Shown in pieces: positions 15,845 through 22,771 of a DNA stretch of 34,133 nt. The stretch spans positions 1 to 34,133 of the forward strand of contig JAVBLG010000129.1 of assembly GCA_031553655.1 (NCBI GenBank), written 5' to 3'. The position numbers were made by a program, and so were the translations under genes. The notes beneath the pieces are model-generated. The model was not told the DNA's origin. It made no database searches and saw only the letters and a program-made list of their open reading frames with translations. Origin of the DNA: JAVBLG01 sp031553655. GTDB lineage: Bacteria; Desulfobacterota; Desulfovibrionia; Desulfovibrionales; Desulfovibrionaceae. Position 1 is the first letter of the stretch. Every line of letters begins with the position of its first letter.

Positions 15845-16214
15845 ACTTGGGACGCTTGGCGCCGTACTTGGAACGGCTCTTGCGGCGGTCGGCAACACCG
15901 GAAGTGTCGAGGGTACCGCGCACAATGTGGTAACGAACGCCGGGAAGGTCTTTTACGCGGCCGCCGCGGATGATCACCACGGAGTGCTCTTGCAGGTTGT
16001 GTCCTTCACCGGGAATGTAAGCCGTAACTTCAATGCCGTTGGTCAGACGCACCCGGGCAACCTTACGCAGAGCCGAGTTGGGCTTTTTGGGGGTTGTGGT
16101 GTACACGCGGGTACACACGCCGCGACGCTGCGGGCAGGCTTGCAGCGCGGGAGTCTTTTTGCGCTTGAGCACCTTTTTGCGTTCCTTGCGGATGAGCTGG
16201 TTAATAGTGGGCAT
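15843..16214 (-). CDS. rpsL: 30S ribosomal protein S12
   Basis: S12 sits at the decoding centre. The 123-residue form beginning MPTINQLIRKERKKV is chosen (ATG 16214, with AAGGAAAG upstream). The longer in-frame start at 16271 would run through the 5' leader. TTPKKPNSALRK and GRVKDLPGVRYH carry the two lysine regions where streptomycin-resistance changes occur in other bacteria; both look wild type. CPQRRGVCTRVY is also intact. It is the first gene of the str operon, behind a good promoter at 16290-16318. Confidence 0.98.
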   Translation of the reverse strand: MPTINQLIRKERKKVLKRKKTPALQACPQRRGVCTRVYTTTPKKPNSALRKVARVRLTNGIEVTAYIPGEGHNLQEHSVVIIRGGRVKDLPGVRYHIVRGTLDTSGVADRRKSRSKYGAKRPK

Positions 16215-16289
16215 TATCTTTCCTTTTTTATATATTGAAAAAAATAGTACGGGCAGGCCGCCTAACGGCAACCCGCCTTAAAGCGCTTC

Positions 16290-16318
16290 AGCATATTGCC
16301 GCTCCACTTGCATGTCAA
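16290..16318 (-). promoter_or_regulatory. sigma70-type promoter of the str operon
   Basis: On the minus strand, TTGACA (16318-16313) is followed after exactly 17 bases by TATGCT (16295-16290). This is a consensus -35 and a near-consensus -10. Transcription would start near 16283, leaving a leader of about 70 bases before the rpsL ATG at 16214. Confidence 0.75.
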
Positions 16319-16489
16319 GCATGTTTTTTGTTCTATAACTATTATTGCAATGGTCTTTTCTTAAGGATATATATATAAAAAAATTTTTTACTACTATTTT
16401 CCGTCAAAGCCCAAAAACAAATTCCGCAAAAATTAAAATTGTGCCTAAGCGCGGCATATTTAAGGGCTCTTCACCAAAGGAGATAATAT

Positions 16490-17302
16490 ATGCGGTTCAA
16501 ATCGTTGTCATTATTGATAATTGTCTCATTCTTCTCCATGGGGCTCACATCCGGTTGCGCCTCGAAATACGGAGCGCAAACAACAAGAGTGGAACGATTT
16601 CCGGCTTGTTATGCGCCAATACAAGAATTGCGCGAAGATGAATCAAGTGTTGCCAAAAGCACGGCCACAGGCAGCCTTGTCGGCGCGCTCGGAGGCGCTC
16701 TGGTGGGCCTAATGGCCTCCGGAGGCAAATGGCAAGGCGCGGCCGTTGGCGGGGCCATGGGCGCGGCCGCCGGTTCGGCTGTGGGTTACTCCCAGGGCAA
16801 GCAAAAGCAAATGGCCAATGAAAACGCCAGAATGGCCAGCTATATGCGCGACCTGGACGGCGACATTTCGGGGCTTACCGCCTCCACAGCCTCAGCTCGC
16901 ATGGCCATTCAGTGCTATCAAAGGGAATTCAAAAATGTCATCGCCCAGTACAAGATGGGCGCAATTTCCAAAATCGAGCTGGAATCCTCATATAATGAAA
17001 TCAGAAGCGGCATAGAGGAATCCGAACGCATTCTGGGCCAGATCATAGACAAGGCCCAGAACCGCGACGCCGAATATCTGGCCGCGATGGATCAGGAAAG
17101 CAAGGTTCAGGGCGTTTCCGTGCCCGAAGACCCGTCCGTTTCGCCCGCGCCAAAGCAAATGGCCATAAGCCGCATGAAAAGCAAGCAGAGAACCTACAGC
17201 AGCTCCATCAGGGAAGCCGAACAAGTCAAGCAGGACGTGGCCAGCACCAAGTCGGACATGAATAACGAATTTATGGCGAGGATGGCCGAAAACAGAAGTT
17301 AA
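16490..17302 (+). CDS. glycine-zipper lipoprotein
   Basis: The 270-residue predicted lipoprotein has a signal peptide ending in lipobox LTSGC, so Cys23 would be the lipidated first residue. Residues about 58-103 form a glycine-zipper hairpin (GSLVGALGGALVGLMASGG, then GAAVGGAMGAAAGSAVGY). Such segments insert in or associate with outer membrane in Slp/YmgG/OmpA-linked proteins. The rest is helical and charged, with likely coiled coil (ESSYNEIRSGIEESERILG; SSIREAEQVKQDVAST). Asp24 is absent (Ala24), so outer-membrane sorting is expected by the E. coli rule. ATG with AAGGAG upstream. A terminator-like hairpin follows, so it may be expressed apart from the srf genes downstream. No specific function is recognised. 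Confidence 0.8.
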   Translation: MRFKSLSLLIIVSFFSMGLTSGCASKYGAQTTRVERFPACYAPIQELREDESSVAKSTATGSLVGALGGALVGLMASGGKWQGAAVGGAMGAAAGSAVGYSQGKQKQMANENARMASYMRDLDGDISGLTASTASARMAIQCYQREFKNVIAQYKMGAISKIELESSYNEIRSGIEESERILGQIIDKAQNRDAEYLAAMDQESKVQGVSVPEDPSVSPAPKQMAISRMKSKQRTYSSSIREAEQVKQDVASTKSDMNNEFMARMAENRS

Positions 17303-17344
17303 CCGTCTGATAAGCGTCTTTTGCCCCCCCGGACCGCGTCGAAT

Positions 17345-17406
17345 GGCATTTCCGGCCAGGGATAAACCAAAAGAGCTCTATCCCTGAACCGGAAATGCCG
17401 TTTTCC
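17345..17406 (+). terminator. strong hairpin after the lipoprotein gene
   Basis: GGCATTTCCGG (17345-17355) pairs with CCGGAAATGCC (17389-17399). Inside it, CAGGGATA (17357-17364) pairs with TATCCCTG (17379-17386). A GTTTTCC tail follows. It is a plausible intrinsic terminator, or partial terminator, separating the lipoprotein gene from the protease-srf genes. Confidence 0.75.
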
Positions 17407-17496
17407 TCGCCAGGAAACAAAATCCCCGTTGTCAGCAGATCCACAACGAATGGAAACGTTCACACGCAAAAGAAAGGTTTTTGGGGGGTCATTTTT

Positions 17497-18669
17497 ATGG
17501 ATAACAACAATCAAAAAAGGCAAGGCGGGTCCGGACGCGCCGTGCCGTTGCTGCTTTCCGCAATTCTGCTTCTGGCCATCGGCGTGGTATTATACATGCT
17601 GTACAAAGCCGCCCAGAGCAAAGTCGAAGAAGACCCGGACGCGCTGAAGGCCGGACGCGATCGCGTGGCCGCTCTTGCCAGACAAAAAACCGAACTGGAA
17701 AATATGGCCAGGCTCGACCCCTGCGTTATCCGGCAGGCCCTGGGCCTGCCCCCCAAGGTTGCTCCCGCGCAACAAAAAAATATGCCCCCGCAAGGCTCAC
17801 CCGCAAAACCTGCGACTCCGCAAAGCCAAAGCAATCCGGCTGTTTCACCCGGCGCTTCAACGCCTTCAGTTCCGGCTCAAGGCAGCCCTCCCCAACCGGC
17901 ATACTCCAGCGGAGCGCCCCAGCCCGTCCCTCCCGGAAGCATTCCGCAATCATCGGCGCCCGGCAGCGCTACCCTGCCCGCGGTCCCGACGGAAATGACG
18001 CAATCTCCGCAGCAGATTGCCCGTAAAACCTCGGTGGAAAAGGTGGAAGACGCCACAGTATTTGTTCTGAATATCGGCAAGCAGGGGGTGAGCACCGGCA
18101 CCGGATTTTTCATTGCGTCGGATCTTGTTATGACCAACCGCCATGTGGCCGGCGAAACGCGCGGCCGCATTTTTATAATCAACCGCAAGCTGGGCAAAGC
18201 TCTGGAGGCCAAGCTGGTCGCCGCCAGCCCCAGCAGTCGGGAAGGCGGGCGCGATTATGCCGTGCTGCGCGTTTCCGGACCAAGCGGCGTGGAGCCATTG
18301 ACACTGCGCGCCAATCCCAGACGCGCCGACAAGGTAAATGCCTGGGGTTATCCCTATGCCGTTTCTCAAGGAGATCCCAAATATCAGGCCCTGATGCGCG
18401 GACAGATATCTTCCGCCCCGGAACTGGTTTATTCCGACGGGTCCATCAGCGCCGTGCTCGAGCGCAACCCGCCGCTCATAGCGCACACCGCGCAACTCTC
18501 CCAAGGTAACAGCGGCGGCCCGCTGACTGATGAAAACGGTATGGTGGTGGGCATAAATACGCTGATCAGCCTCGACGAAACAAGCTATCGCCAAACCTCT
18601 CTGGCACTGCCCGCGTCGGACATGGCCGCGTTTTTGCGACAGAACGGCATCAATGTGCCCTTGCGGTGA
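17497..18669 (+). CDS. membrane-anchored trypsin-like serine protease
   Basis: I start this at ATG 17497 (390 residues, MDNNNQKRQGG) because a G-rich ribosome site precedes it; the upstream frame runs through the terminator hairpin. Residues about 16-36 are a single membrane helix with the N-terminus inside. A Pro/Ser/Gln-rich spacer covers about 85-165. A trypsin/HtrA-like domain fills the C-terminus (about 180-390). The catalytic triad is complete: H216 (MTNRHVAG), D253 (GGRDYAVLRV) and S339 (QGNSGGPL). No PDZ domain is seen. It would act in the periplasm. It lies 17 bases upstream of the SrfA-like gene with no terminator between, so it is probably translated from the same mRNA. A maturation or quality-control protease for the neighbouring secreted proteins is my inference. 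Confidence 0.85.
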   Translation: MDNNNQKRQGGSGRAVPLLLSAILLLAIGVVLYMLYKAAQSKVEEDPDALKAGRDRVAALARQKTELENMARLDPCVIRQALGLPPKVAPAQQKNMPPQGSPAKPATPQSQSNPAVSPGASTPSVPAQGSPPQPAYSSGAPQPVPPGSIPQSSAPGSATLPAVPTEMTQSPQQIARKTSVEKVEDATVFVLNIGKQGVSTGTGFFIASDLVMTNRHVAGETRGRIFIINRKLGKALEAKLVAASPSSREGGRDYAVLRVSGPSGVEPLTLRANPRRADKVNAWGYPYAVSQGDPKYQALMRGQISSAPELVYSDGSISAVLERNPPLIAHTAQLSQGNSGGPLTDENGMVVGINTLISLDETSYRQTSLALPASDMAAFLRQNGINVPLR

Positions 18670-18686
18670 TAATATAAGGAAACAGC

Positions 18687-19943
18687 ATGAGTACAAACTT
18701 CATTGCTACTACTCCGAAGAGTGAAATACACTCCTTGGCGCATCAGGGCATTCTGGTCTGCGAGAGTTTTCATCAGATCAGGGAGCTGGTGCGCTCGCGC
18801 CTCGGAGATGAATACGCCCTGCTTTTTGCCGAACCCAGCCAGCATCAGGACGGCAGCGCCGTGGACTGGTACAGCCCGGTGCAGGGTCCGGTGCGCAAGC
18901 TGGGTGAGCTGCCACTCGAAGAACAGGAAAAAATGCGTGCGGAAACCATCCGCATGGCCAAAGACATTCAGCGCATAGCCGAAGATATGAAAAAGTCGGG
19001 CATAAACGCGCAAACAACCAGAGGGGCCATTCTCGAACTGGCCTTACAGTACCCCGACGACAACTGCATTTACGCCATAGGCGGACAGCCGGTGTTCACA
19101 TGCTGGGGATTTGGACCGGGCACGGCCGGGGCCAGGCCCCAGGATCTGGCGCGTTTATCCCCTGTTTCAGCCAAACCTGCCGCAAACCCGCCTCCGCCTC
19201 CATCCCCAGAAGCAGCGCCCAAAGCAGCCTCACCTCCTCCACCGCCCCCGATCGAAGAACCACGTCGTGGTTTTCCCTGGCTGCTCTGGCTTCTGCCGCT
19301 GCTGCTCCTGCTCGTTCTTTTTGTGCTTTTAACCGCTTCATTCGGAGGTTCAAAGCCCATTGTCCCCGGCCTGGATCTCAATCTTCCGGCCCTGCCCTTC
19401 ATAAACAACGTCCCGCCTCAAAGCGGTGAACTTGAAAAGCTCGAAAGGGAAGAAGAAAAACTCAAGGCTGAACTGGCTGTCGCGCAAGGTAAACTGCGCG
19501 ATCTGGCTGAACAGTGCCCGGCCGTGCAGCCCGCGCCGATAGCACAGGCCCCGGCCGAACCGCCGCGCGAATCGCTGGTCATTCCGCAGCAATCGGCGGA
19601 TCTGGCTTTTTTGCGCGGGCGCTGGCTGTGCGATCGCGGCCTGGTTAACAAGGCCGATAAGCAACCTATTGTGGTTCTATATGAATTCGACGCCAAGGGG
19701 CAAGGCACGGTCACCGTGCGCCAAACCGGGCGTGAAGACTGCGCCGGACCGGCCTCGGCCGCCATGGGCAGCGACGGGGTTTTGCGTATAGAGGCCGGAA
19801 AACAAGTTTGTTCCAATGGCCGCAGCTATGCCGAAGAAAAAATCGAATGCCGGAGCGATGACTCCGGCCGGGCTGTTTGCACGGGCAAGTCCGCGGCGGG
19901 GAAGGATTGGGGTGGTAGTGTACCCTTCTACAGAATGGATTAG
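18687..19943 (+). CDS. SrfA-like bitopic protein
   Basis: The 418-residue protein has an N-terminal cytoplasmic domain (1-150) with LFAEPSQHQDGSAVDWYSP and the block GGQPVFTCWGFG (132-143), which I recall as typical of the SrfA family. A Pro-rich stretch follows, then one membrane helix at about 197-217, a short coiled coil (246-277), and a periplasmic C-terminal domain (305-418). The last domain (FLRGRWLCD, YEFDAKGQG, EDCAG, KQVCSN, KIECRS, AVCTG) is shared with the next two secreted proteins. ATG with AAGGA upstream, 17 bases after the protease stop. It links cytoplasm and periplasm next to SrfB and SrfC homologues. SrfA assignment is moderate; topology is more certain. Confidence 0.7.
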   Translation: MSTNFIATTPKSEIHSLAHQGILVCESFHQIRELVRSRLGDEYALLFAEPSQHQDGSAVDWYSPVQGPVRKLGELPLEEQEKMRAETIRMAKDIQRIAEDMKKSGINAQTTRGAILELALQYPDDNCIYAIGGQPVFTCWGFGPGTAGARPQDLARLSPVSAKPAANPPPPPSPEAAPKAASPPPPPPIEEPRRGFPWLLWLLPLLLLLVLFVLLTASFGGSKPIVPGLDLNLPALPFINNVPPQSGELEKLEREEEKLKAELAVAQGKLRDLAEQCPAVQPAPIAQAPAEPPRESLVIPQQSADLAFLRGRWLCDRGLVNKADKQPIVVLYEFDAKGQGTVTVRQTGREDCAGPASAAMGSDGVLRIEAGKQVCSNGRSYAEEKIECRSDDSGRAVCTGKSAAGKDWGGSVPFYRMD

Positions 19944-19950
19944 TTGACTG

Positions 19951-20064
19951 GCGGCTCGGTTTGCCGTGATACTGCGTCAGATTGCGCTTTTTTCGCTGAG
20001 AGGGCCAAAGAGCCCACTCGCTCGCAAAAGCTTGTCTTACTTGTTTGACGCCAAACTGAGCCGC
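19951..20064. repeat. long palindromic element C
   Basis: GCGGCTCGGTTTGCCGT (19951-19967) pairs with ACGCCAAACTGAGCCGC (20048-20064), with one G-T wobble and one mismatch. The inside (GCGCTTTTTTCGC ... CTCGCAAAAGCTTG) pairs imperfectly. Read on the minus strand it contains TTTTGCGAGCGAGT, related to the core of element A. It starts 7 bases after the SrfA-like stop, in a 222-bp gap whose right end is AT-rich and could carry a promoter. Confidence 0.7.
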
Positions 20065-20165
20065 TACATTTTGCCACGAGCGATGCAGAAAAAACGAATC
20101 GAAATTTTAATAAAATTAATAAAATAACTCATATTACGATAAGTACTGCCAAGGAAAAACGAATA

Positions 20166-21185
20166 GTGAGACTTTCTTTTACAAAAAAGCACATCGTCAC
20201 GGTTTTGGCGGCGCATTTGCTGATTACGGCTCCGGCGGCCTTTGCCGCCGATGAAGAAAAAATGCTGGCCCCTGTCCCTCCGGCACAGGACCCCGCGTCC
20301 AAAGTTCCCGGCGGTCCGGATGTTATTGTCACGCCCACTCCGTCTGTAACTCCTGGTGGTAGTACGGTAATAATCGTGCCGCAAAATGTGCCGGAAACAC
20401 CGATGAAAACGCCCGAAACGCGCCCCGTGCCTGGGGGGGGTGTGGAACCACCTGTTATTGTCCAACCCGTGCCCGAGGTGATTAAAGAGCCGCAAAAACC
20501 CGAAGCGGAAAAACCTGCCGTTATTGTACCGGTTGTTCCCGCCGTGCCTGCTGTTCCGGTGAAACCGGTCATTGTGCAGCCAGTGGTTCCGGAAAAAACC
20601 AAAGGGCAGCCCAAGCCGGAAAAAGATCTCGACCCGCTGTCTCCGGCGCAATTTTTGCCGCAAACCGAAATAAAGCCCGTTCCTGAACAGACAAAAAAAC
20701 AGCCGGAACCACCCAAAAAGGCCGAGCCTCCAAAAAAAGCTGAATCGCCCAAAAAGACCGAACCTCCAAAAGAAAAGCCGGTACCGCCCAAAGAACCGCC
20801 AAAGAAAGCCGGAGACGAGCTGCGCATTCCTAAAGACGCGGCGGAAAGCGGCAAAAAGGACTTCTTGGAAGGCTGTTGGCGCGGCAAGGCTGACGGCAAA
20901 TATGGCGACGGTAAACAGGCCAGAGGCGGCATGACCTTCTGCTTTAACAAAAACGGACAGGGCCGCCGCGAATGGCTTGACGAGCGCCGGGGCGAAACTT
21001 GCCGGGGGTCGGCTTCGGCCAGAGTTGATTCCTCCGGGGTTCTGCACATAATTTCCGGCGATGCGCGTTGCCCTTCCGGTGACGTGTGGAAAACCAAGGA
21101 AATCGTCTGCCGCGACGACGGGCAAGCCATGCAGTGCCGCTATGCGCATGGGGCGATGTCCGTCGGACCATTCATCCGCAAGTGA
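20166..21185 (+). CDS. secreted proline-rich protein with SrfA-type cysteine domain (paralogue 1)
   Basis: The 339-residue protein starts at GTG 20166 (AAGGA upstream). A Sec signal peptide ends at AFA (27), followed by ADEEKMLAP. Residues 35-215 are a Pro/Val/Lys-rich spacer that includes LSPAQFLPQT (158-167), also found in the next protein. The C-terminal domain (232-339) begins LRIPKDAAESGKKDFLEGCW and has six cysteines: GCW, FCF, ETC, ARC, IVC, MQC. All six align with paralogue 2 and most with SrfA-like, so three disulfides are likely. No catalytic motif is seen. It is probably a periplasmic or surface structural part of the srf system; the function is not recognised. Confidence 0.75.
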   Translation: MRLSFTKKHIVTVLAAHLLITAPAAFAADEEKMLAPVPPAQDPASKVPGGPDVIVTPTPSVTPGGSTVIIVPQNVPETPMKTPETRPVPGGGVEPPVIVQPVPEVIKEPQKPEAEKPAVIVPVVPAVPAVPVKPVIVQPVVPEKTKGQPKPEKDLDPLSPAQFLPQTEIKPVPEQTKKQPEPPKKAEPPKKAESPKKTEPPKEKPVPPKEPPKKAGDELRIPKDAAESGKKDFLEGCWRGKADGKYGDGKQARGGMTFCFNKNGQGRREWLDERRGETCRGSASARVDSSGVLHIISGDARCPSGDVWKTKEIVCRDDGQAMQCRYAHGAMSVGPFIRK

Positions 21186-21328
21186 GGTCGTTGCCACTAT
21201 GTCTTTTTGCCCTCTGCCCGCGTCAGAAAGTTTTTTTACTCCGGTCGAGTACCGTAAAAGTACACTCCCTCCGCAAAAAAACTTTCTTCCTTGGCAGAGA
21301 ACAAAAATTTCATAGCGGCAACGACCTC
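21184..21328. repeat. long palindromic element B
   Basis: Outer arms GAGGTCGTTGCCACTATG (21184-21201) and CATAGCGGCAACGACCTC (21311-21328) pair with one mismatch. CTCTGCC (21212-21218) pairs with GGCAGAG (21293-21299). GAAAGTTTTTTT (21226-21237) pairs with AAAAAAACTTTC (21275-21286). It begins inside the stop codon of the upstream gene. Read on the minus strand, its centre (TTTTTTTGCGGAGGGAGT) matches element A. It may end, pause or stabilise transcripts between the two paralogues. Confidence 0.85.
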
Positions 21329-21362
21329 TGAGAGAGCCACGGTAAATACCAATGAGGAACAT

Positions 21363-22712
21363 ATGTCCAAATTCATAAACAAGATGCCAACTTCCCACAG
21401 CATGCGCACCAATCCCTCCCGCCCGCGTCGTCTGCTCGGCTGTGCCGCGCTGGCCGTGGCGTTTTTGCTTCATGCCGGAACCAGCCTTGCCGCCGGGCAG
21501 GAAGAAGAGGAAAAAATGGTGGCTCCGCAGCCGATGCCGGGCCAGCCCTATCCCGAGCAGCACCCCCCGGCGCAACCAGGAGTGGTAACACCAGGCTATG
21601 CGGCCCCGACATATATAGCGCCGGGAACACCGGTTATTATTGATCCTTCTTCTGGTCAAACACGGCCCGCGCAGCCTGGCGAGGCTCCTTACGGCCCCTT
21701 TATTCCGGGGGTTCCTTCTCCCACTCCGGCCATACCTGTTCCGTCCGTTCCCTCCGTTCCCGGAGTTGTGCCCGGCCAAATCACACCGGAAAAAGGCGGA
21801 CCGGGCGTAATTGCGCCTGTAATCCCCGTCCAGCCGTCTGCTCCCGGCAAGCAAATGATTCCAATTCAGCCGGGTAAAGTTGCGCCCACGGTCATCACCC
21901 CGACCATACCCGCTCCGGTAAAACCCGTGGAGCCCAAAGTGGTGGAACCCAAAATAATTGCTCCGGTTAAGCCGGTGCAGCCGGGCAGTCCGTCGCCGGG
22001 CAAAAGGGCACAAGAAAAAGGCGACCCCGGCCCGCTCTCCCCGGCGCAATTTTTGCCAACAACAACTATACCCGGTGAAGGCAAGGCCACTCCAGCTGCG
22101 GAAAAACAGCCGGAGGGAAAGCACCCCAAGGGCAAGGACCAACCCAAAATAAAGGAACCGGCCAAACCCAGGGATCCCAAAGCCCCCAAGGTTGAACAAC
22201 CCAAAGGAGCTCCACCCATGGGTGAACCACCCAAGGGAGTTCCGCCTAAAGGTGAGCCACCTAAAAAAGGACCACGCGAAAAAGAACCGCCAAAAGAAAC
22301 TGCTAAGAGCGACAAACCCAGGCGCGGCGACCCGTTGCGTATTCCGCCAGAGGCTGTACGGACCGGCAAGCTGGACTTTCTGGAGGGTTGCTGGCGCGGC
22401 ACGCGGCCGGAGTATGTAACCAAGCGCATCATTACCGAGCGTTTTTGCTTTGACGCCAACGGCAGGGGCAAACGGCACATTATAGATTCGGCCTATGCCG
22501 GTGAATGTTTCGGGGCTACGCAAGGCAAGCTCGACTCCAGCGGCAAGCTGGTCGTTACCAGTGAAATGGGTTATTGTTCAGCCGGCGAGCAATGGGCTCC
22601 GGCGGAAATGGAATGCCGGGGCGAAGGTCAGGAGACACCATGCTATTGGAAGTTCACAGGGCCGCTGGGCGGCGGCTCGCAGTCATATAAAATTCCTTTC
22701 GTTAGGGAATAG
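21363..22712 (+). CDS. secreted proline-rich protein with SrfA-type cysteine domain (paralogue 2)
   Basis: I start at ATG 21363 (449 residues) because GAGGA lies at 21354-21358; the longer frame begins inside palindrome B. A long twin-arginine-free signal peptide (hydrophobic part GCAALAVAFLLHAGTSLAA) is followed by GQEEEEKMVAP, like the mature start of paralogue 1. A very Pro-rich spacer (about 55-325) contains LSPAQFLPTT and PPKG/PPMG repeats near 280-305. The C-terminal domain (from 338, DFLEGCWRG) keeps all six cysteines: GCW, FCF, GEC, GYC, MEC, PCY. Tandem duplication with the preceding gene is clear. It is likely periplasmic or surface exposed; no enzyme motif is seen. Confidence 0.75.
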   Translation: MSKFINKMPTSHSMRTNPSRPRRLLGCAALAVAFLLHAGTSLAAGQEEEEKMVAPQPMPGQPYPEQHPPAQPGVVTPGYAAPTYIAPGTPVIIDPSSGQTRPAQPGEAPYGPFIPGVPSPTPAIPVPSVPSVPGVVPGQITPEKGGPGVIAPVIPVQPSAPGKQMIPIQPGKVAPTVITPTIPAPVKPVEPKVVEPKIIAPVKPVQPGSPSPGKRAQEKGDPGPLSPAQFLPTTTIPGEGKATPAAEKQPEGKHPKGKDQPKIKEPAKPRDPKAPKVEQPKGAPPMGEPPKGVPPKGEPPKKGPREKEPPKETAKSDKPRRGDPLRIPPEAVRTGKLDFLEGCWRGTRPEYVTKRIITERFCFDANGRGKRHIIDSAYAGECFGATQGKLDSSGKLVVTSEMGYCSAGEQWAPAEMECRGEGQETPCYWKFTGPLGGGSQSYKIPFVRE

Positions 22713-22771
22713 CAAATTATATTTACCAAAACACAGCATTTTGACAAACCGCGTCCCTCCTTGGAGCAACC

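Noticed and set aside
15079..21328. Palindromes as ordinary MITEs with conserved terminal inverted repeats
   Set aside because: The outer arms differ between copies and only the core is shared, the opposite of a MITE. No clear target-site duplications were seen.
20064..22523. Long minus-strand open frame (819 codons) opposite the two secreted proline-rich genes
   Set aside because: It is Arg/Phe/Gly-rich low complexity, the mirror of proline codons on the plus strand. The plus-strand genes have signal peptides, ribosome sites and paired domains.
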